Shown: positions 8,658 to 17,710, numbered from the stretch's first letter. The stretch: 64,000 bases of DNA from Falsochrobactrum tianjinense (GCF_019100495.1 NZ_JAHRVA010000007.1:72223-136222), one strand, 5' to 3'. Made by a program: numbers and translations. Notes: generated by a model not told the origin, from the letters alone.

Positions 8658-9152
8658 ATGAGCGCCAGTGCAGACATAGCTATTATCATGGGCAGCCAGT
8701 CCGATTGGGAAACCATGCGCCATACGGCGGAAACGCTGGATGCGTTGAACATTACCTATGATGCCCGCATCGTATCCGCCCATCGCACGCCTGATCGTCT
8801 GGTTGCTTTTGCCAAGGGCGCGAAGGCGGAAGGTTTCAAGGTGGTGATCGCCGGTGCTGGCGGCGCAGCGCATCTGCCCGGCATGACCGCTGCAATGACG
8901 CCCCTGCCGGTTTTCGGCGTGCCCGTGCAGTCGAAAGCCCTGTCCGGCCAGGACTCGCTGCTCTCCATCGTGCAGATGCCCGCTGGCATTCCCGTCGGCA
9001 CACTGGCCATCGGACGCGCAGGCGCGGTCAATGCTGCCCTTCTTGCCGCAGCCGTTCTGGCGCTTCATGATGACGATCTCGCTTCCCGCCTCGATGCCTG
9101 GCGCATAGCCCAAACCGAAAGCGTGGCAGAACGTCCATCCGATGAGATTTGA
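8658..9152 (+). CDS. purE: N5-carboxyaminoimidazole ribonucleotide mutase (PurE class I)
   Basis: A 164-residue PurE that converts N5-CAIR to CAIR in de novo purine synthesis. Visible signatures are [12 protein letters not shown] near the N terminus, [10 protein letters not shown] in the middle, [20 protein letters not shown] and [17 protein letters not shown]. The ATG at 8658 puts the first beta strand at residue 6, the usual layout; the upstream in-frame start would add 13 unrelated residues. The stop is one base before the purK ATG, so the two are translated as a pair, matching their consecutive reactions. Confidence 0.95.
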   Translation: MSASADIAIIMGSQSDWETMRHTAETLDALNITYDARIVSAHRTPDRLVAFAKGAKAEGFKVVIAGAGGAAHLPGMTAAMTPLPVFGVPVQSKALSGQDSLLSIVQMPAGIPVGTLAIGRAGAVNAALLAAAVLALHDDDLASRLDAWRIAQTESVAERPSDEI

Positions 9153-9153
9153 T

Positions 9154-10251
9154 ATGACTGAGAACGCTCTGAAGCCCGGCTCTACAATAGGCATTATCGG
9201 CGGTGGCCAGTTGGGCCGTATGCTGGCCATGGCCGCAGCCCGCCTTGGCTACCGCACGGTGATTCTGGAGCCGCAGCCCGATTGTCCGGCAGCACAAGCA
9301 GCAAACCGCCAGATTGTCGCCGCCTATGACGATCCGGCCGCTCTGGATGAACTGGCAGCGGCCTGCGATGTCATCACATATGAATTTGAGAATGTCCCGG
9401 TAAAGGCTGCCGACAGGCTTGCGGAAACAGCGACCGTGCTGCCGCCGCCTGCCGCCCTTGAAATCTCGCAGGATCGCTTTACCGAAAAGCAGTTCCTCAA
9501 TGAAAGCGGCATTAAGACCGCGCCATGGCATCTGGTTGACGACGAGGAATCACTTATTGCCGCTCTGGGCGCGCTCAATGAGCGCGGTATTCTCAAGACC
9601 CGCCGCCTCGGCTATGACGGCAAGGGACAGGTGCGCCTGACCTCGCTTGACGAGACACAAGCTCGAGACGCGCTTGAAGCCATCAATCTTGCCCCCGCCA
9701 TTCTTGAGGGCTTCGTCGCCTTTGAACGCGAAGTCTCCGTGATTGCCGCGCGTGATCGCAGCGGCAATGTAGCGATCTTCGATATTGCCGAAAATGTGCA
9801 TAAGGACGGCATTCTCGCAACTTCAACAGTTCCCGCCAGCATCTCCGCGCAGACGGCGGAAACTGCCCGCAAGGCCGCGGAAAAACTTCTCCACGCGCTT
9901 GATTATGTTGGCGTGCTCGGCCTCGAATTTTTCGTCCTTGAAGACGGAACGCTGCTTGCCAACGAGTTTGCGCCCCGCGTTCATAATTCCGGCCACTGGA
10001 CCGAAGCCGCCTGCGCGATCTCGCAGTTCGAGCAACATATCCGCGCGGTCGCCGGTCTGCCTTTGGGCAATACGGACCGGCATTCAGACTGTGTGATGGA
10101 GAATCTGATCAGCACCGATGTCGAGAAAGTACCCGCGATTCTATCGCAACCCAATGCCGTCCTGCATCTCTATGGAAAAAGTGAAGCGCGTCCGGGCCGC
10201 AAGATGGGCCATGTGACCCATATAGCGCCGCGCGCACCTCTTGCTAAGTGA
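9154..10251 (+). CDS. purK: N5-carboxyaminoimidazole ribonucleotide synthase (PurK)
   Basis: A 365-residue ATP-grasp enzyme that carboxylates AIR to N5-CAIR using ATP and bicarbonate. The N-terminal GSTIGIIGGGQLGRMLAMAA is the PurK signature, the central ATP-grasp region includes LKTRRLGYDGKGQ and AILEGFVAFEREVSVI, and NEFAPRVHNSGHWT near residue 270-285 is the metal/ATP site. It starts immediately after purE (an ATG at 9142, overlapping purE, is an alternative). A strong terminator follows at 10266. Confidence 0.95.
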   Translation: MTENALKPGSTIGIIGGGQLGRMLAMAAARLGYRTVILEPQPDCPAAQAANRQIVAAYDDPAALDELAAACDVITYEFENVPVKAADRLAETATVLPPPAALEISQDRFTEKQFLNESGIKTAPWHLVDDEESLIAALGALNERGILKTRRLGYDGKGQVRLTSLDETQARDALEAINLAPAILEGFVAFEREVSVIAARDRSGNVAIFDIAENVHKDGILATSTVPASISAQTAETARKAAEKLLHALDYVGVLGLEFFVLEDGTLLANEFAPRVHNSGHWTEAACAISQFEQHIRAVAGLPLGNTDRHSDCVMENLISTDVEKVPAILSQPNAVLHLYGKSEARPGRKMGHVTHIAPRAPLAK

Positions 10252-10265
10252 TGAATCCGCGTATT

Positions 10266-10298
10266 TTGCCGCAAAGCCCGCACTTGCGGCAAGTTTTT
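10266..10298 (+). terminator. Terminator of purEK
   Basis: TTGCCGCAA (10266-10274) and TTGCGGCAA (10284-10292) form a perfect 9-bp stem with a 9-base loop, followed by GTTTTT. Confidence 0.88.
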
Positions 10299-10332
10299 CG
10301 GCTCTTGCATCTGTGAATCTGCCGCGTAGGAG

Positions 10333-10360
10333 TTGACATTTGACCGAAACTTTGTGTATT
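10333..10360 (+). promoter_or_regulatory. Putative sigma-70 promoter of rpmJ
   Basis: A perfect TTGACA (10333-10338) is followed 16 bases later by TGTATT (10355-10360), a 4-of-6 match to TATAAT. It lies between the purK terminator and rpmJ, in the only position expected for an rpmJ promoter. Transcription would start near 10366. Confidence 0.5.
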
Positions 10361-10402
10361 TCGGCCAACCCTTCAGGCACATATCCGTGTCTGTGATCAA
10401 TT

Positions 10403-10424
10403 GGCGCCTCGGGCGCCTGTTTTT
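10403..10424 (+). terminator. Terminator-like hairpin inside the rpmJ leader
   Basis: GGCGCC - TCG - GGCGCC (10403-10417) followed by TG and TTTTT. It sits about 40 bases after the predicted transcription start and 54 bases before rpmJ, so it would either attenuate rpmJ or end a short leader RNA. See findings. Confidence 0.6.
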
Positions 10425-10477
10425 ATGACGCCCGGCGGCATCTTCCTGTCGATGGGCCAACCAGACCGGTGATTGAC

Positions 10478-10603
10478 ATGAAGATCAAGAACTCGCTCAA
10501 AGCGCTCAAGGCCCGTCATCGCGACTGCCAGCTCGTTCGCCGCAAGGGCCGCGTTTACATCATCAATAAGACTGCCCCGCGCTTCAAGGCTCGCCAGGGC
10601 TAA
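10478..10603 (+). CDS. rpmJ: 50S ribosomal protein L36
   Basis: A 41-residue protein, [20 protein letters not shown]..., that matches the long, type-B (YkgO-like) L36 of Rhizobiales. It binds 23S rRNA in the large subunit. It has a single cysteine (Cys17), so it lacks the CxxC...C...H zinc ribbon of type-A L36 and is a zinc-free (C-minus) form. The Shine-Dalgarno sequence is weak (GGTGA). A 15-codon open frame (10425-10472) ends 5 bases before the ATG. Confidence 0.92.
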   Translation: MKIKNSLKALKARHRDCQLVRRKGRVYIINKTAPRFKARQG

Positions 10604-10640
10604 TCTTATTTGGCATTTTGCATTTGACGTTTCGCTGCGC

Positions 10641-11342
10641 ATGATAAACATTATGCGCATGCGGAACGCTTTTGCATATTTGAACCCTGTGGCGGCTTTT
10701 ATCGGCTTTGGAGCCAGCCTGCTCCTCGCCATGTCGGCACATGCGCAGACCAGACCTGCCCTCTCGACGCCGCCTGCCCTCACCGCGCCGCTTGTTCCGG
10801 TGCAGATTGGCCCGGACAGTGAACAGAAGTCCGCTCAGGCAGCATCAGAAGCACAAACTGACGAAGAGCGCCTCGACAAGCTCTTTACCGATCTGCGCCG
10901 TACCAGCAATGAGGCCAAGGCACGACGCATCACCGTTCAAATCAATCGCATCTGGTCGCAATCGGGCAGCGCCACCATTGATCTGCTGGTGCAATGGGCC
11001 AATTCGGCCATGCTTGAGCGTCGCTATGTGCCAGCGCTCGATTTCCTCAATGAAGCGATTGCACTCGACCCTGACTATGCGGAAGCATGGAACCGGCGTG
11101 CGACAGTCTATTTTCTGCGCAACGACTATGCGCACGCCATGTATGACATCAATCGTACGCTGGCGCTGCAGCCGCGCCATTATGGCGCGCTGACGGGCAT
11201 GGCGGCGATCCTGCGCGCCCGCGGCTTGAAGGAACAGGCTCTGAGAGCCTACGAGAAGGCGCTGCTCATCAACCCGATGATGCGTGATGCGCAAAAAAGC
11301 TACATTGATCTGACTGAAGAACTGACTGATACCCGTACTTGA
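10641..11342 (+). CDS. TPR-repeat periplasmic protein
   Basis: A protein of up to 233 residues with a probable signal peptide (hydrophobic AAFIGFGASLLLAMSAHAQ, cleavage after AHA-Q) and tetratricopeptide repeats from about residue 115 onward: PALDFLNEAIALDPDYAEAW, YAHAMYDINRTLALQPRHYG and QALRAYEKALLINPMMRDA. TPR domains usually hold protein partners. ATGs at 10641, 10653 and 10659 are all in frame and none has a clear ribosome-binding site, so the start is uncertain. It shares a bidirectional terminator with pyk. Partner unknown. Confidence 0.8.
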   Translation: MINIMRMRNAFAYLNPVAAFIGFGASLLLAMSAHAQTRPALSTPPALTAPLVPVQIGPDSEQKSAQAASEAQTDEERLDKLFTDLRRTSNEAKARRITVQINRIWSQSGSATIDLLVQWANSAMLERRYVPALDFLNEAIALDPDYAEAWNRRATVYFLRNDYAHAMYDINRTLALQPRHYGALTGMAAILRARGLKEQALRAYEKALLINPMMRDAQKSYIDLTEELTDTRT

Positions 11343-11363
11343 CCCTTGGTATAAGCTGAAACG

Positions 11364-11391
11364 AAAACGCGCCCCCGAAGAGGCGCGTTTT
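11364..11391. terminator. Bidirectional terminator between TPR gene and pyk
   Basis: AAAACGCGCC (11364-11373), CCCGAAGA loop, GGCGCGTTTT (11382-11391). A perfect 10-bp stem that includes A/T runs on both sides, placed between the convergent stops. Confidence 0.88.
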
Positions 11392-11409
11392 GCTTGAATC
11401 GCGAGCCGA

Positions 11410-12846
11410 TCAGATTGCCGACTGGCCGTCAGCACCGATATAGGCGATGCGCAGCATATTGGTCGCGCCGGGCGTACCGAAGGGCACGCCTGCGGTGATA
11501 ATGATGCGATCTCCCGCCTTGGCAAATTTTTCCGTATAGGCGATCTGGCACGCATGATCGACCATACCTTCCAGCTCTTCCGCATCATGCGTTACCACGC
11601 AATGCAGGCCCCATACCAGAGAAAGCCTGCGAGCGGTATCGACCACCGGAGAAAGCGCGATGATCGGCGTGCTCGGACGCTCGCGCGCCGCACGCAGGCC
11701 GGTCGTGCCAGAAGCGGTATAGGTGACGATAGCGGAAAGCTTGAGAGTTTCAGCAATCTGGCGCGCAGCCAGCGAAATAGCGTCCGCACCGGTCGGCTCG
11801 GGAATAGCGCGTTGCGCATCGATTATGGTCGAATAGGTCGGCTCCTGCTCCACCTTTTCTGCGATACGGTTCATGGTAGCGACCGCTTCAACCGGATATT
11901 GGCCGGAAGCGGATTCTGCTGAAAGCATGATCGCATCCGCCCCTTCAAACACTGCCGTCGCAACGTCGGAAACTTCGGCGCGGGTCGGCACAGGCGCGGT
12001 TATCATCGATTCGAGCATCTGCGTTGCAACCACCACCGGCTTGCCGGCACGACGCGCCTTGCGGGTGATCTGCTTCTGGATGCCCGGAACGCTTTCAAGC
12101 GGCATCTCGACGCCAAGATCGCCACGGGCAACCATGAGGGCATCCGAAAGCTCGATGATCTCGTCGAGACGCGTGACCGCCTGCGGCTTTTCAATCTTTG
12201 ACATCAGCCCAACCTTGCCGCGGGAGATCTTGCGCACTTCCGCAAGATCTTCCGGGCGCTGGATGAAGGACAGCGCCACCCAGTCGATTTCTTCCTTGAG
12301 AACGGCCTCAAGGTCCCGGTGGTCCTTTTCGGTCAGCGCGCCGACGCCCAGCGTCGTGTCCGGCAGGCTTACGCCCTTGCGATCAGAAATACGGGTGCCC
12401 GAAACCACCTTGCAGCGGATCGACTTGCCGTCACAGACTTCTGCGACCAGATGCAGCCTGCCATCGTCAATGAGCAGGCGATGACCGGGCTGCACGGCTT
12501 CCAGAATTTCCGGGTGAGGCAGAAAAACACGGTTTTCATCGCCAGGTTCTTCATTGTTATCGAGCGTGAAAGTCTGGCCGGGAACGAGGTCGACCTTGCT
12601 GTCTCTGAATTTTCCAACGCGCAGCTTGGGGCCTTGCAGATCGGCAAGAATGCCGATGGGACGGCCCAGTTTCTTTTCCACATTGCGGATACGCTTGACG
12701 AGTGTTCGCATCAGATCGTGATCGGCGTGGCTCATATTGATGCGAAAAACATCGGCACCGGCTTCAAAAAGCTTGGCGATGACAGCTTCTTCACCTGACG
12801 CCGGACCCAGCGTGGCGAGAATCTTGACCTTGCGGTTGCGCTTCAT
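11410..12846 (-). CDS. pyk: Pyruvate kinase
   Basis: A 478-residue pyruvate kinase that makes pyruvate and ATP from phosphoenolpyruvate and ADP. Visible signatures are KILATLGPAS at the N terminus, FRINMSHADH (Arg and Asn of the active site), ILADLQGPKLRVG, the catalytic lysine region LMSKIEKPQAV, and MVARGDLGVEMPLE, followed by the C-terminal allosteric domain with TASGTTGLRAARERPS. The ATG overlaps the stop codon of the DUF1036 gene by ATGA, so the two are probably translated together. Brucella relies on Entner-Doudoroff/pentose routes, so this is the main exit to pyruvate. Confidence 0.95.
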   Translation of the reverse strand: MKRNRKVKILATLGPASGEEAVIAKLFEAGADVFRINMSHADHDLMRTLVKRIRNVEKKLGRPIGILADLQGPKLRVGKFRDSKVDLVPGQTFTLDNNEEPGDENRVFLPHPEILEAVQPGHRLLIDDGRLHLVAEVCDGKSIRCKVVSGTRISDRKGVSLPDTTLGVGALTEKDHRDLEAVLKEEIDWVALSFIQRPEDLAEVRKISRGKVGLMSKIEKPQAVTRLDEIIELSDALMVARGDLGVEMPLESVPGIQKQITRKARRAGKPVVVATQMLESMITAPVPTRAEVSDVATAVFEGADAIMLSAESASGQYPVEAVATMNRIAEKVEQEPTYSTIIDAQRAIPEPTGADAISLAARQIAETLKLSAIVTYTASGTTGLRAARERPSTPIIALSPVVDTARRLSLVWGLHCVVTHDAEELEGMVDHACQIAYTEKFAKAGDRIIITAGVPFGTPGATNMLRIAYIGADGQSAI

Positions 12847-13304
12847 TGATTATTCGTTCCTGTAACTGTGGGGTTGTCCAACGGCGCTTCATCGGTGAGC
12901 TGCACCATCCAGCTCGACTGCTCGCCAGTATCGTATTCCTGAAAGCCGTTGCGCTGGAAGCCGCGCGCAAAACAATCCTGAACGCCTGTGATACGGAATT
13001 CCTTTTCCGCCACACACATGTTCACTTTTCCTTCCCAGCGTCCGCCGCTTTGGGAGTCTTCGGCATAGATATAATAATAGCGTGAGGTAAGCGGGCCTTC
13101 GATCAGCGTCTTGCAGGTCGAGCCGTCAATATGCCACCAGCCCTCCGTCACCCAGCCCGCCTTGGCGCGATAGCCGATAGCGACACCGACAAGATTCTGG
13201 GTGGAATTACACACTCGAAAATCGGCCCGCGCTTCCATAGACGTCATGCCCATTGCACCCATCAGCACACTGGCAAACAAACCAAGAAACAGTGGAAGTC
13301 GCAT
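12843..13304 (-). CDS. Secreted DUF1036 protein
   Basis: A 153-residue protein with a signal peptide (MRLPLFLGLFASVLMGAMG... then cleavage near ARA-DF) and a DUF1036-type core: DFRVCNSTQNLVGVAIGYRA, GWWHIDGSTCKTL and YYIYAEDSQSG, plus CVAEKEFRITG and DCFARGF. Cysteines in the mature part could form disulfides, fitting a periplasmic location. The ATG at 13304 is chosen because the signal peptide then starts correctly; the frame stays open upstream into a RIME-like repeat, which is not expected to be coding. It is upstream of pyk and overlaps it by 4 bases. Function unknown. Confidence 0.8.
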   Translation of the reverse strand: MRLPLFLGLFASVLMGAMGMTSMEARADFRVCNSTQNLVGVAIGYRAKAGWVTEGWWHIDGSTCKTLIEGPLTSRYYYIYAEDSQSGGRWEGKVNMCVAEKEFRITGVQDCFARGFQRNGFQEYDTGEQSSWMVQLTDEAPLDNPTVTGTNNQ

Positions 13305-13423
13305 TCGCCGAACTCCTTCAGCCCGCAATCGCTTTTGCCTCATCAGGGAAATCTTCTCCCGTCGCTCCCTTTTCGGCAGTTTCGCCTTTGATGTCAACGC
13401 AATCCCATAGAGAACCAATAAGC

Positions 13424-13527
13424 TAGAGCATTTCCAGCAAAAGTGTGTAGCGGTTTTGCGTCCAGATAATACGACAAACAAATACCTGGAGCGGGTCCAA
13501 AAATTCCTTTTAAACAGGAACCGCTCT
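13424..13527. repeat. RIME-like palindromic repeat, copy A
   Basis: About 104 bases bounded by inverted ends (TAGAGC...CGCTCT). It contains CATTTCCAGCAAAAGTG and CGGTTTTGCGTC, the same pieces seen at 45649 and 46125, and an internal hairpin (GCAAAA/TTTTGC). This matches the short rhizobial/Brucella intergenic mosaic elements. It fills most of the 326-base gap between the DUF1036 gene and the next gene. Confidence 0.75.
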
Positions 13528-13630
13528 CCCGCAAGAATGATCGTTGCAATCCCGGCTTTCTCGTGACAGATCTGGGCTGTTCTTCCTTGCGGCCCGGATA
13601 AGTCTTGATGTTATTCAGGGAAATCATTCC

Positions 13631-14419
13631 ATGTCATTTTCGCCTGCCCACCTGATCGGTGGCGATTTCAGCCTTGGCCTGTTTCTGACCGCCGACCATG
13701 GACGGCGCGATCTGCCCGCCGAATATGGTACATTAGGCTTGGCAAAAAGCGAATTCGACCGCCACATCGCTTATGATATCGGCGTCGAGGAATTGACGCG
13801 GCAACTGGCCCGTCGCCTTGGCGCGCCCGCAGTCATGGGCGGTTTTTCCCGCCTGCTGATTGACCCCAATCGCGGCGAGGACGACCCGACCCTTATCATG
13901 CAATTATCCGACGGCGCGGTCATCGCCGGCAATTACCCCATATCAGCGGGCGAACGCGAAAGACGGCTCGCGCGCTTCTATCGCCCCTATCACGATGCGG
14001 TTGCCCGTATGAGCGCCGGGGTCAAGGCTACCAGCGGCAAGGCGCCCTTCATCGTTTCCATCCATTCGTTTACCCCGCACTGGAAGAAAACGGCCCGCCC
14101 CTGGCATATCGGCCTTCTGTGGGACAGTGATCCACGCGCCGTGGCGCCGCTTCTTTCTATGCTACGCGAAAATCCCGACCTCATTGTCGGCGACAATGAG
14201 CCATACGACGGAGCCCTGCGCAATGATGCCATGTATCGCCACGCCACCGCCAATGGCTATGCCCATGTGCTGATTGAGGTGCGGCAAGATCTGATTGCCG
14301 ATGAAAAGGGTGCTGCCGAATGGGCGGAGCAACTCGCGCCGTTGCTCGCCCGCATCAATGCCCATTCCGAAATTCACGAAATCCGGCATTTCGGGTCCCG
14401 CACTGGCCCGGTCATCTGA
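13631..14419 (+). CDS. N-formylglutamate amidohydrolase family protein
   Basis: A 262-residue protein matching the FGase/HutG-like family: LTADHGRRDLPAEYGTLGL near the N terminus, YDIGVEELTRQLARRLGAP, SRLLIDPNRGEDDP and FIVSIHSFTPHW. Family members hydrolyse N-formyl-glutamate or related amides, using a metal held by Asp/His and Glu residues. The ATG at 13631 follows AGGGAA at good spacing. No other histidine-utilisation gene is nearby, so the true substrate is open. The gapR gene follows on the same strand after 165 bases. Confidence 0.82.
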   Translation: MSFSPAHLIGGDFSLGLFLTADHGRRDLPAEYGTLGLAKSEFDRHIAYDIGVEELTRQLARRLGAPAVMGGFSRLLIDPNRGEDDPTLIMQLSDGAVIAGNYPISAGERERRLARFYRPYHDAVARMSAGVKATSGKAPFIVSIHSFTPHWKKTARPWHIGLLWDSDPRAVAPLLSMLRENPDLIVGDNEPYDGALRNDAMYRHATANGYAHVLIEVRQDLIADEKGAAEWAEQLAPLLARINAHSEIHEIRHFGSRTGPVI

Positions 14420-14584
14420 ACGGCTTTGCCCGCTATCCACAGGCATTGCGTCGCAAAACAGTGCCAGCCATCGAAAAAATGCTTAATTTTGGCTGCGACT
14501 CACAGGACAAACATTTCCGACTTTCGGCAACAGCCTTATTACTCTAACTCAACCATTCATCATCGACTTGTATTGGAGAAACCC

Positions 14585-14845
14585 GTGAGCGACGATATTA
14601 CCAGCGAAGCCCAGACCATTGCCGTTGGCCAGTTGCGTGCTTTCATCGAACGTATCGAGCGTCTGGAAGAAGAAAAAAAGACCATTGGTGACGATATCAA
14701 GGAAGTTTACGCGGAATTGAAGGGTTCGGGATTTGACAGCAAGGTCGTAAGAACCATTATTCGTCTGCGTAAAAAAGAAGACCATGAACGTCAGGAAGAG
14801 GAAGCCATGCTCCAGCTTTATATGGATGCACTTGGCATGGGCTGA
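14585..14845 (+). CDS. gapR: Nucleoid-associated protein GapR (DUF2312)
   Basis: An 86-residue protein starting at GTG 14585 after GGAG (seven bases upstream). It matches GapR/DUF2312: [20 protein letters not shown], then [20 protein letters not shown] and [20 protein letters not shown]. In Caulobacter GapR forms a clamp on overtwisted DNA and stimulates topoisomerases, aiding replication and asymmetric division. The long helices and alternating charges seen here fit the clamp. It is monocistronic with 78 bases to the next gene. Confidence 0.92.
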   Translation: MSDDITSEAQTIAVGQLRAFIERIERLEEEKKTIGDDIKEVYAELKGSGFDSKVVRTIIRLRKKEDHERQEEEAMLQLYMDALGMG

Positions 14846-14923
14846 TTCTGCCGCCCTCCCTTCCTGAAATCGTAACCCTACGAATCCATCTGGATTCACA
14901 TTCAAAGGAAGGGGATTGGGTCC

Positions 14924-15871
14924 ATGGAGTTTAGAAAGCTCGGACAGACTGAGCTCGAAGTTTCGCCGCTGTGTTTTGGCGGCAATGTTTTCGGGTGGAC
15001 GGTTGATGAAGCGACTTCGTTTTCGCTGCTCGACCGTTTTGTCGATGCGGGATTGAATTTCATCGACACGGCGGACGCCTATTCCTCGTGGGCGCCCGGC
15101 AATATCGGCGGCGAATCCGAAACTATCATCGGCAACTGGCTGAAATCCCGCGGCCTGCGCCATAAAGTCGTCATCGCTACCAAGGTCGGCTCGGAAATGG
15201 GTCCCGGCGAAAAGGGCCTCTCTCCCGCCTATATCCGCAAAGCCGTCGACGCCTCCCTTAAACGGCTGCAAACCGACTATATCGATCTCTACCAATCCCA
15301 TTGGGACGACCCCGAAACACCTTTCGAGGATGTGCTGGGCACCTATAAGGAACTGATCGAAGCTGGCAAGGTGCGAGCTATCGGCGCTTCAAACCTTACA
15401 CCGGAACGTCTCTCCGAAGCGCTGGAAACGGCGCAAAAGCATGATCTGCCGCGCTATCAAAGCTTGCAGCCGCTTTACAATCTCTATGATCGCTCAGATT
15501 TCGAAAACGGGCTTGAGGCGATCTGCCGCGATAACGGACTGGGCGTCATCCCCTATTTCTCCCTTGCAGCCGGCTTCCTTACCGGGAAATACCGCTCAAA
15601 GGATGATCTTGGCCAGAGCGCACGCGGCGGGACGGTGGAAAAATACCTCACCGACCGCGGATTGCGCATTATCGCGGCGCTCGATCAGGTGGCCCGCGCC
15701 AGAGATGTCACGCCAGCCCAGATCGCTATTGCCTGGCTGATCGCCCAGCCGTCGATAACCGCACCGATTGCCAGCGCAACCCGCTCCGCCCAGTTGGGCG
15801 AACTGATTGACGCAATGCAGATCAAGCTTGATGCAGAAGCTATCGCGCTCCTCAATAAAGCCAGTGCCTGA
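14924..15871 (+). CDS. Aldo/keto reductase
   Basis: A 315-residue (beta/alpha)8 NADPH-dependent oxidoreductase. Catalytic-tetrad segments are visible: FIDTADAYSSW (Asp and Tyr), VVIATKVGSEMG (Lys) and LYQSHWDDPETP (His). The cofactor end is represented by GASNLTPERLSEAL and the late ASATRSAQLGELIDA. It resembles the YajO/IolS group of aldo-keto reductases, whose substrates are mostly unknown aldehydes or ketones. AAGGAAGGGG precedes the ATG. It ends 25 bases before the convergent ABC-F gene. Confidence 0.88.
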   Translation: MEFRKLGQTELEVSPLCFGGNVFGWTVDEATSFSLLDRFVDAGLNFIDTADAYSSWAPGNIGGESETIIGNWLKSRGLRHKVVIATKVGSEMGPGEKGLSPAYIRKAVDASLKRLQTDYIDLYQSHWDDPETPFEDVLGTYKELIEAGKVRAIGASNLTPERLSEALETAQKHDLPRYQSLQPLYNLYDRSDFENGLEAICRDNGLGVIPYFSLAAGFLTGKYRSKDDLGQSARGGTVEKYLTDRGLRIIAALDQVARARDVTPAQIAIAWLIAQPSITAPIASATRSAQLGELIDAMQIKLDAEAIALLNKASA

Positions 15872-15895
15872 CAAGCAACAGACAGTTGGAAGGGA

Positions 15896-17710
15896 TTACC
15901 CTTCCAACTCTTCCCTTAGCATCTCCAGCTCCAGCCATTCTTCTTCCATGACCGAATGCTCGGCGCGCTTCTTTTCCAGATAATCGGCGGTCTTTGCAAA
16001 AAGCTCCGGGTCCTTGGCGTAAAGCTGCGGATCGGCCAGCTTCTCTTCCAGCACGGCTATTTCCTTTGCCAGTGCATCCATCTTGCCGGGTAAGGTTTCG
16101 AGCGCGAATTTCTGCTTATAGGAAAGCTTGCGCTTCTCTTCGCGCTTTGGCGGCGAAGCCTCTCCGGCCTTGTCATCGGCACGCGTAGCAGCCGTCTTCA
16201 CATTGCGCCGCGCCAGGGCTTGCTCCTTGCGCTGTGCCATCATATCCGCATAGCCGCCTGCATATTCGAGCCAGCTTCCGTCGCCTTCCGGCGCAATGAC
16301 TGACGTAACGGTGCGGTCGAGAAAATCGCGGTCATGGCTGACCAGAATGACCGTGCCGGGAAAGCCTGCGACCAGTTCCTGCAACAGATCGAGCGTTTCC
16401 ATGTCAAGATCATTGGTCGGCTCGTCAAGAATGAGCAGATTGGCAGGTCGCGCAAGCACGCGTGCGAGCATCAGGCGCGCCCTTTCGCCGCCCGAAAGTT
16501 CGCGAATCGGCGTTCGTATCTGTTCGGGCTGGAACAGAAAATCCTTCATATAGGACACGACATGGCGCTGTTCGCCATTGACGACGAGGCTTTCACCACG
16601 CCCATCGGTCAGATAATGCGCCAGCGTATCATCCAGATTGAGGCTCTCACGCTTCTGGTCGAGTTCCGCCATTTCCAGATTGACGCCAAGCCGCAAGGTG
16701 CCTGAATCAGGCGCCAGCTTGCCAGTGAGAAGCGACAGAAGCGTGGTTTTTCCCGCGCCGTTCGGTCCGACAAGACCAATGCGGTCGCCACGCTGCACGC
16801 GCGTCGAGAAATCCTTCACCAGCACGCGTTCGCCATACGCCTTGTTGAGGCCCTTTGCCTCGATCACCAGCTTGCCCGATTCTTTTACATCACTCGCCGC
16901 CAGCACAGCACTGCCCTGCGCCTTGCGGTGATTGCGGAATTCGGCGCGCATCCCGTGTAATTCGCCCAGACGGCGCATATTGCGCTTGCGCCGCGCGGTG
17001 ACACCATAACGCAGCCAATGCTCCTCACGCACGATCTGGCGGCCCAGCTTATGCAGATCACGCTCTTCCTCTTCGAGAATCTTGTCACGCCACTCCTCGA
17101 AATGCGCAAAGCCCTGTTCGATACGGCGCGTGATACCGCGATCCAGCCACACCGTCGAGCGGCTGACATTCTCAAGAAAACGGCGGTCATGGGAAATCAG
17201 CACGATGGCCGAACGTATCTGCCGCAACTCGTCTTCCAGCCATTCGATGGTGTTCAGGTCGAGATGGTTGGTCGGTTCATCCAGAAGCAACACATCGGGC
17301 TGCGGCGCGATAACCCGCGCCAGTGCGGCGCGGCGCGCCTCCCCGCCCGAAAGATGATCAGGTTTTTCCTCGCCAGTCAGCCCCAGATGTTCGAGCAGAT
17401 AGGTCACGCGATGCGGGTCGTCCGCCGGACCAAGTCCCGCTTCGACATAGGTGCGCACATTGGCGAAACCATCCAGATCAGGCACCTGCGGCAAATAACG
17501 AACCGTCGCGCCCGGATGCTTGAACACTTCTCCCGAAGTCGGCTCCACCATGTTGGCGGCTATCTTGAGCAGGGTGGACTTGCCCGAGCCATTGCGGCCG
17601 ACCAGCGCGATCCGATCACCCTCACTGACGGAGAGCGCGGCTTCTTCCAGAAGCGGCGTACCGCCAAAGGTAAGTTTTATCTGATCAAGACGAAGAAGCG
17701 GAGGTGCCAT
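15896..17710 (-). CDS. ABC-F ATPase, Uup-like
   Basis: A 604-residue cytoplasmic protein with two ABC domains and no membrane segments. Walker A motifs are GRNGSGKST and GPNGAGKTT, signatures are LSGGEARRAALA and LSGGERARLMLA, and Walker B motifs are VLLLDEPTNHLD and LLILDEPTNDLD. A Lys/Glu-rich C-terminal extension (after about residue 515, LSYKQKFALETLPGKMDALA onward) looks like the DNA-binding coiled coil of Uup. ABC-F proteins act on ribosomes or, for Uup, in DNA recombination intermediates. No resistance-type linker could be recognised, so an antibiotic role is not inferred. Confidence 0.9.
   Translation of the reverse strand: MAPPLLRLDQIKLTFGGTPLLEEAALSVSEGDRIALVGRNGSGKSTLLKIAANMVEPTSGEVFKHPGATVRYLPQVPDLDGFANVRTYVEAGLGPADDPHRVTYLLEHLGLTGEEKPDHLSGGEARRAALARVIAPQPDVLLLDEPTNHLDLNTIEWLEDELRQIRSAIVLISHDRRFLENVSRSTVWLDRGITRRIEQGFAHFEEWRDKILEEEERDLHKLGRQIVREEHWLRYGVTARRKRNMRRLGELHGMRAEFRNHRKAQGSAVLAASDVKESGKLVIEAKGLNKAYGERVLVKDFSTRVQRGDRIGLVGPNGAGKTTLLSLLTGKLAPDSGTLRLGVNLEMAELDQKRESLNLDDTLAHYLTDGRGESLVVNGEQRHVVSYMKDFLFQPEQIRTPIRELSGGERARLMLARVLARPANLLILDEPTNDLDMETLDLLQELVAGFPGTVILVSHDRDFLDRTVTSVIAPEGDGSWLEYAGGYADMMAQRKEQALARRNVKTAATRADDKAGEASPPKREEKRKLSYKQKFALETLPGKMDALAKEIAVLEEKLADPQLYAKDPELFAKTADYLEKKRAEHSVMEEEWLELEMLREELEG

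Noticed and set aside
10300-10424. Possible 6S RNA or other known ncRNA between purK and rpmJ
   Set aside because: I could not fold a long stem with a central bubble that resembles 6S RNA, and the size is too small. Kept only as a leader/attenuator candidate.
15896-17710. Antibiotic-resistance ABC-F (Msr/Vga/Lsa-like)
   Set aside because: The protein has the general two-ABC layout with a long Uup-like C-terminal extension, and no long antibiotic-resistance-type linker was recognised.
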